A DNA stretch of 64,000 nucleotides from JBHHUI01 sp965248775 (GTDB lineage: Bacteria; Chloroflexota; Anaerolineae; Anaerolineales; JBHHUI01), in the NCBI GenBank assembly GCA_965248775.1, contig OZ252150.1:5456001-5520000 (forward strand). Reading direction: 5' to 3'. Below, one piece after another: positions 60,050 through 64,000 of the stretch (position 1 is its first letter; each line of letters starts with the position of its first letter). The notes below the pieces were generated by a model, which worked only from the letters and a program-made list of their open reading frames with translations, did no database searches and was not told the DNA's origin. The position numbers were made by a program, and so were the translations under genes.

Positions 60050-60678
60050 GTGATCGAACTTGCCCGGATGACCGAAGACGAAGCGCGGACTCTGATAGAG
60101 CAAATCCGCTGGCCGGAAGCACCAATCTGTCCGCACTGTGGGGTCCTCGGAAACTCTGTTCGGTTAGAGGGTGCCTCGACTCGCCCCGGCCTCTTCAAGT
60201 GCCGCGACTGCCGCAGACAGTACACCGTCACGGTCAACACGATCATGCACCGCTCGAAGATTCCGCTGTCGAAGTGGCTCATAGCCTTTCATCTGATGTG
60301 CTCATCGAAGAAGGGCATCAGCGCCCTACAATTGCAGCGCGAATTGGGGCTCGGTTCCTATCAGACTGCCTGGCACATGGCGCACCGCGTCCGCTACGCG
60401 ATGAACGCTGGCGGTCTGACCTCACCGTTGAGCGTTGACGTTGAGGTCGATGAGACCTACGTCGGCGGCAAGCCGCGCAAGGGCTCCAAGGTCGAGCCGA
60501 AGCGTGGGCGCGGTACGCGCAAGCAACCCGTCATGGCGATGGTCGAGCGCAACGGGCGCGCCAAGACGCGAGTTGTTGCCGATGTTAGTGGCAAGACGCT
60601 GAAAAAGGTGATCCGTGAGGGTGTCCACCGCTCGGCCCGTATCCTGACCGACGAGTGGGGCGGCTACTACAGCGTCGG
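60050..60678 (+). pseudogene. IS1595-family transposase, 5' part (split by IS1)
   Basis: N-terminal zinc ribbon (CPHCG ... CRDCRRQYTVTVNT), HTH GISALQLQRELGLGSYQTAWHM and the start of the ISXO2-like DDE domain with VEVDETYVGGK (first Asp) and ILTDEWGGYYSVG (second Asp). Frame enters the IS1 element at 60679. ATG 60068 is an alternative start. Confidence 0.85.
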
Positions 60679-61497
60679 GGTAGTGGTTACATGGTAACTG
60701 ATGGGGACCACGCTGTATTGTAGTAATGGAGATACAACTTGAGTACAGCTTCATGGTAAACGTCGGACTTGGAGAAAGAAAGAGTTTTGCGCACGAAGCG
60801 AGCCAGTCTCTGGCGCAAGGTGTTGTTCCAGCGTTCCACGTGAGATGTCTGGCCGCTTTCTTTGCCGACACTTTGGTGAGTGTCGTTTGGTAAAACCTTC
60901 TGGTAAGCGTGCCAGAAGTCGCTGAAGGAGCAACACGCTTTGTAGGATGCTGGGATGGATTTCCATAACGCGCGACAACTTTTTTCACTGCGGTCGCCAA
61001 TAAAATAGGCCACCACTTGGCGCGTGCGCCGACACAGCGCGACCCATATCCAACGTTTATCGTTTTTTGTGCGTACAAATGACCATAATTCATCCAATTC
61101 CAGCACATCATCCGTTTTTACGGTTTCTAAAGTGTCAGCCAGGTTCGGCATAGCGCCGGCCTTCTCCAGAATCCAGCGTGCTAATGTCTGCCGCGCGATG
61201 CCAAAGATGCGCTCAATGCCGCGCATACTGGCTCGCTCTCGATAGGTGCGTAGGACAAATTCTCTGATGAACTCAGGATAAGAACGGCTTTGCGGTTCCA
61301 ACATTCCATAAGCGGCGCAATCGAGACAATGAAACTTCTGACCGCCTTTATAGTCTGTACCATTCTTGACAATGTTGAGGCTCCTGCACTTTGAACACTC
61401 ATGCGTGATGACACTCTGGATCATTTTGGCGCTCCTCTGTTTGGCAGGCCAACAACTTACTTTTTCCAGACTCATCAGTCAACATGTAACCACTACC
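60679..61497 (-). mobile_element. IS1-family insertion sequence within IS1595
   Basis: 819 bp, ends GGTAGTGGTTACATG plus about ten more matching bases, and 8-bp target duplication AGCGTCGG (60671-60678, 61498-61505). Excising it with one duplication restores SVG-KDFEGGH of the IS1595 transposase in frame. Confidence 0.93.
60687..61424 (-). CDS. IS1-family transposase (single-frame InsAB)
   Basis: 245 residues from ATG 61424, with GAGG upstream. Zinc ribbon (CSKC, FHCLDC), helix-turn-helix ERIFGIARQTLARWI, and the IS1 catalytic part LELDELWSFVRTKNDKRWIWVAL, FSDFWHAYQKVLP and TSHVERWNNTLRQRLARFVRKTLSFSK cut to the Glu helix. InsA and InsB parts are in one frame without the programmed frameshift of enteric IS1. 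Confidence 0.92.
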   Translation of the reverse strand: MIQSVITHECSKCRSLNIVKNGTDYKGGQKFHCLDCAAYGMLEPQSRSYPEFIREFVLRTYRERASMRGIERIFGIARQTLARWILEKAGAMPNLADTLETVKTDDVLELDELWSFVRTKNDKRWIWVALCRRTRQVVAYFIGDRSEKSCRALWKSIPASYKACCSFSDFWHAYQKVLPNDTHQSVGKESGQTSHVERWNNTLRQRLARFVRKTLSFSKSDVYHEAVLKLYLHYYNTAWSPSVTM

Positions 61498-61790
61498 AGC
61501 GTCGGTAAGGACTTCGAGGGCGGTCACGAGACGGTGACGCACTCCGAACATGAGTACGCTCGGGGCGACGTTCACACGAACACGGCGGAGTCCTTCTTTG
61601 CGCTGCTGAAACGTGGCATTGTTGGCGCGTTTCAGCACGTCAGCAAGAAGCACTTCTGGCGCTACGCCGATGAGTTCGAGTTTCGCTGGAACCACAGGAA
61701 GGTCAACGATCACGACCGGACGGTGGCGGCGCTAGCGCAGTCGGGCGGAAAAATCCTGACCCGAGAAATCCTTAGCGGGGCGCAAGCCCC
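61498..61790 (+). pseudogene. IS1595-family transposase, 3' part
   Basis: Continues the split transposase: GKDFEGGHETVTHSEHEYA, VHTNTAESFFALLKRGI (catalytic Glu) and FEFRWNHRKVNDHDRTVAAL. No stop is met before the next element: the frame runs on past TREILSGAQAPG into the hairpin region and then tnpB, showing that the natural 3' end was lost. End coordinate approximate. Confidence 0.8.
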
Positions 61791-61850
61791 CGGATTTAGC
61801 CGTCATGACCCAGTGCATTCATCACGACCCAGTTCATTCGTGACTGGGTG
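61774..61850. repeat. Hairpin-rich boundary of the tnpB element, copy A of the palindromic repeat
   Basis: A GGGGCGCAAGCCCC stem followed by GGATTTAGC resembles IS200/IS605 ends. Then CATGACCCAGTGCATTC (61804-61820) and a 29-base block (61821-61849) that recurs, inverted, at 62312-62340. Confidence 0.65.
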
Positions 61851-61875
61851 GGGTCAGCCCCGCCGATTGAAGCAG

Positions 61876-62721
61876 ATGATTCGAGTACACATACTTAGGT
61901 CGAAGATAAGCCGCGAACAGGCCGCTGCGCTCAATCAAGAGAGTGGTCGTATCTATACCGGCGTAATGGTCGAACACTGGCGCATCTACAAGAAAGGTCG
62001 CGGCCATTGGCTGTCACGTTGGGCTGCCGAGAGATACAACGATTATCTCGGTGGCCCAACTAGCCTGCACGCTCACAGCCGAGACGCAGCCCAACAAGGA
62101 TTCTATAAAGCTTGCAAGGTTGTAAATACACAACGCAAAATGGGACTGAACATACGTTATCCCTGGCGACGCAAGTTCTACCGGACAACGATCTGGAAGA
62201 ACACCGGTATCTCGCTCAAGAGCAATATGCTTCGGCTTGCCCTGGCGCGCGGCCATCACGATGCAGTCCGCACGTGACTGTGTGAGCCGATCATCATGAC
62301 CCAGTGCATTCACCCAGTCACGAATGAACTGGGTCGTGATGACTGGGTGCTCAAGCTACCGCGCAATCTGGCAAGGTTCGAGAACGAGAATTTCAAAGAA
62401 GTCCGGCTGGTCTATAACAAGAGCCGCCGCCGTTACTACTGGCATGTCGTCATTGAAGATGGTCGCCAGCCCGGAAAACCAACTGGGAACGGCATCGCCG
62501 GGATCGACCTGGGCGAGATACATCCGGCCGCCATCACAGACGGGACGAACGGCCTGGTCATTTCCTGCCGCGAAATGCGAGCAACAAAGCAGTACACGAA
62601 CAAACGGCTGGCAACTTTGAAGCGCCTGCAAAGCAGCAAACAAAAATACTCGCGGCGCTGGTGGCGAATACAGCGCCGCAGCAATCGGTTCCTTGCGCAA
62701 CAGGCAAGTCGAACCCGAGAC
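61876..62721 (+). pseudogene. tnpB: tnpB (IS200/IS605 accessory nuclease), 5' part, broken
   Basis: N-terminal TnpB region (MIRVHILRSKISREQAAALN, HAHSRDAAQQGFYKACK, WKNTGISLKSNMLRLALARG) then TGA at 62275-62277; in the same frame, 22 codons later, it resumes as WVLKLPRNLARF, FKEVRLVYNKSRRRYYW and the first RuvC motif GIDLGEIHPAAITDG. The intervening 69 bases (62275-62343) are palindromic and look like an insert. At 62721 an IS4 element interrupts it. TnpB is an RNA-guided nuclease of transposons; this copy is dead as a single protein. Confidence 0.82.
62295..62340. repeat. Copy B of the palindromic repeat, inside tnpB
   Basis: CATGACCCAGTGCATTC (62295-62311, direct copy of 61804-61820) followed by a 29-base block (62312-62340) that is the exact reverse complement of 61821-61849. 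The whole folds: TCATCATGACCCAGT against ACTGGGTCGTGATGA with one mismatch. Confidence 0.85.
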
Positions 62722-63912
62722 TTCACTACCGGACACTTTCTGCGCGGGGCATGTCAAAGGCGACCGGGATGGGCAGATGCTCATTTAGGAACTGTTCCAG
62801 CAGGCGCAAGCCGAGTTGAAATAGGCTCAGATCACAGCGGTCGGTGCGGTGAATGACTTGCACCCAATTATCTCGTTTGGCGATGACGCCCAAGTAGATG
62901 ATCCAGATGTAAGCAAGGCAAGCTGCGATCATCAACCGGGCCAGCCGGGCCGGGTCGGCGATATGGCTTTTATGCAAATTGAAGCCCCGGCTTTTCTGGT
63001 CGGAGAAGAAAGTTTCAATACGAAAGCGTTTGTTATACCAGGAACAGGCTTCGGCAACCAGCTCCAGGTTGGTGACCAGATAGAGGGGCTCTTTGCAGTC
63101 GCGCTGCCACCACGCGATGGCAAGGACGGGCCCATATTCCTGCTGGGTGAAGGCGACATCCGGCACGCCGCGGTATGCACCACGGGGCACATCCAGGTCG
63201 GCGAAGGCGAACCAGTCGCCCCCTTCACATAGCTGGACATGCTTGGCCGTGCGACAGACGTAGGCCCATTCGTAGTCATTCAGAGCCGCCTGGAGGTTCG
63301 TGCCATCGAATTCACCATCCCCCAGGAAGACGACATCGCTTGCAGGGGGCACCAAAGCGTGTACTTCTGTCAACAACTGCACGTGTGTCGCTTCTGAAAA
63401 ATGTCCTTTGCTCCCTTTGACGGTGACCCACGCCACCGGCAAAGCACGTTGCTTGTAGATGACGCTCACCATCAGGGTCAGGCAACCGCGGCCCACTTCG
63501 CTGCCGTCCATTGCCAACACGAGCGTGCGGTCCTGCGCCAGACCCTGCAATAAGGGTTCAGCGAAGGGTAGAAAGAAGACTTCGTTATTAATATGCTCAT
63601 TCTTGACCCAGCGGGCGTACCGTTTGACCCGGCTCTCGGGTTTGTTGCCGTCTGGCACTTTCCTGGCGATCGCCGGTAGCTGGCTACTCTGGCTGCGGAC
63701 AATTCCGCTGACCATGGCAGCGAGCGTATCCAAATGGCGAGCCAAGTTGCCCTGCGGTTCTCCTGGGTACAGTTGCCGCAAGGCGCTCTTTATGGCACGA
63801 TATGTACGGCGGTTGTCACTCATGGCGATACTCCCCTTGTTCTGTGGTAGAACGGAGAGTGTAGCCGAGAGGCAACCGCTAATCAATCACGGATAAAGTG
63901 TCCGGTAGTGAA
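62722..63912 (-). mobile_element. IS4-family insertion sequence within tnpB
   Basis: About 1191 bp with 18-bp perfect terminal repeats TTCACTACCGGACACTTT. Target duplication CCCGAGAC (62714-62721, 63913-63920), or ten bases with AA included. Excision joins SRTRD to MEHKVSRAV in frame. Confidence 0.93.
62726..63823 (-). CDS. IS4-family DDE transposase
   Basis: 365 residues from ATG 63823, with GGGGAG upstream. DDE residues in LVLAMDGSEVGRG, VVFLGDGEFDGTN and the Y-2-R-3-E-6-K signature YNKRFRIETFFSDQK typical of IS4. The C-terminal region is complete, and the stop lies five bases from the terminal repeat. Confidence 0.93.
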   Translation of the reverse strand: MSDNRRTYRAIKSALRQLYPGEPQGNLARHLDTLAAMVSGIVRSQSSQLPAIARKVPDGNKPESRVKRYARWVKNEHINNEVFFLPFAEPLLQGLAQDRTLVLAMDGSEVGRGCLTLMVSVIYKQRALPVAWVTVKGSKGHFSEATHVQLLTEVHALVPPASDVVFLGDGEFDGTNLQAALNDYEWAYVCRTAKHVQLCEGGDWFAFADLDVPRGAYRGVPDVAFTQQEYGPVLAIAWWQRDCKEPLYLVTNLELVAEACSWYNKRFRIETFFSDQKSRGFNLHKSHIADPARLARLMIAACLAYIWIIYLGVIAKRDNWVQVIHRTDRCDLSLFQLGLRLLEQFLNEHLPIPVAFDMPRAESVR

Positions 63913-63920
63913 CCCGAGAC

Positions 63921-64000
63921 ATGGAACACAAGGTCAGTCGCGCAGTGATCGACTGGTGCCTTGAAAACGGTATCGCTGAGATAGCTATCGGCAATGTTAG
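63921..64000 (+). pseudogene. tnpB: tnpB, continuation after the IS4 element (cut by window end)
   Basis: Reads MEHKVSRAVIDWCLENGIA and EIAIGNV, the helix and strand that follow the RuvC-I region in TnpB (HK.SR, IGNV). In frame with the 5' part once the IS4 element and one target duplication are removed. Runs off the window. Confidence 0.85.

Noticed and set aside
61876..64000. RNA-guided defence (Cas12-like) interpretation of tnpB
   Set aside because: No CRISPR repeats or cas genes; the sequence is a transposon tnpB broken by an internal stop and an IS4 element.
1..64000. CRISPR arrays, tRNA or rRNA genes
   Set aside because: No regularly spaced repeats and no tRNA or rRNA signatures were seen in the spacers inspected on both strands.

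Overview
The window most resembles a chromosomal piece of a Chloroflexota bacterium, probably Anaerolineae-like. This is inferred from gene content only: a monoderm-style dcw cluster running mraZ to ftsZ followed by nrdR and a B12-dependent nrdJ, many lipoproteins with Ser/Thr/Pro/Glu-rich stalks, very large multi-membrane sugar-transferase-like proteins, a VanW protein, a bactofilin and an ISAzo13-family element. No rRNA or tRNA gene was seen. One structured RNA gene, RNase P RNA, is clear.

Layout. 0-4.3 kb: end of a phospholipase D-like gene, VanW, an ArsR-SRPBCC-VOC operon, bactofilin. 4.4-12.5 kb: minus-strand operon of three membrane proteins (PTPS-related giant, CPBP protease, DUF2723 protein) preceded by an FxLYD lipoprotein. 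12.6-15.3 kb: rnpB, a small membrane protein, two ICMT-like methyltransferases around a cold-shock gene with a terminator-like hairpin in its leader. 15.3-22.8 kb: a peroxiredoxin gene whose 5' end was displaced by an ISAzo13 element, an unknown membrane protein, a hydrolase pseudogene with an amber codon, a luciferase-like oxidoreductase, a Ser/Thr kinase, a YbhB protein. 22.9-33.7 kb: acyl/hydroxy-acid metabolism (crotonase, SDR, both aconitase X subunits, beta-hydroxyacid dehydrogenase), then pentose-phosphate genes rpiA and rpe, a SulP-rhodanese fusion, a GlpX homologue that lacks key metal ligands, and a lipoprotein.

34.0-52.3 kb is an intact division and wall cluster: mraZ, rsmH, ftsL, ftsI, murF, mraY, a small unknown gene, murD, ftsW, murG, a CvpA-like gene, murC, murB, ddl, ftsQ, ftsA, ftsZ. 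It starts behind a promoter carrying a 10-bp-period array of MraZ-type boxes, and several genes are joined by ATGA overlaps, including a 24-codon ORF that overlaps both of its neighbours. An IS1-like element sits exactly in the ftsZ stop codon and regenerates it. The genes nrdR and nrdJ follow from their own promoter.

57-64 kb is a pile-up of mobile DNA: a lipoprotein gene split by the second ISAzo13 copy, an IS1595-type transposase split by an IS1 element, and a tnpB gene split first by a palindromic insert and then by an IS4 element. In most cases the target duplications can be read and excising the insert restores the reading frame.

The points most worth following up are the apparently metal-site-less GlpX protein, the csp leader terminator, the inverted 29-base block around tnpB, the micro-ORFs in the dcw operon and the MraZ box array. 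I found no CRISPR array and no obvious defence system.
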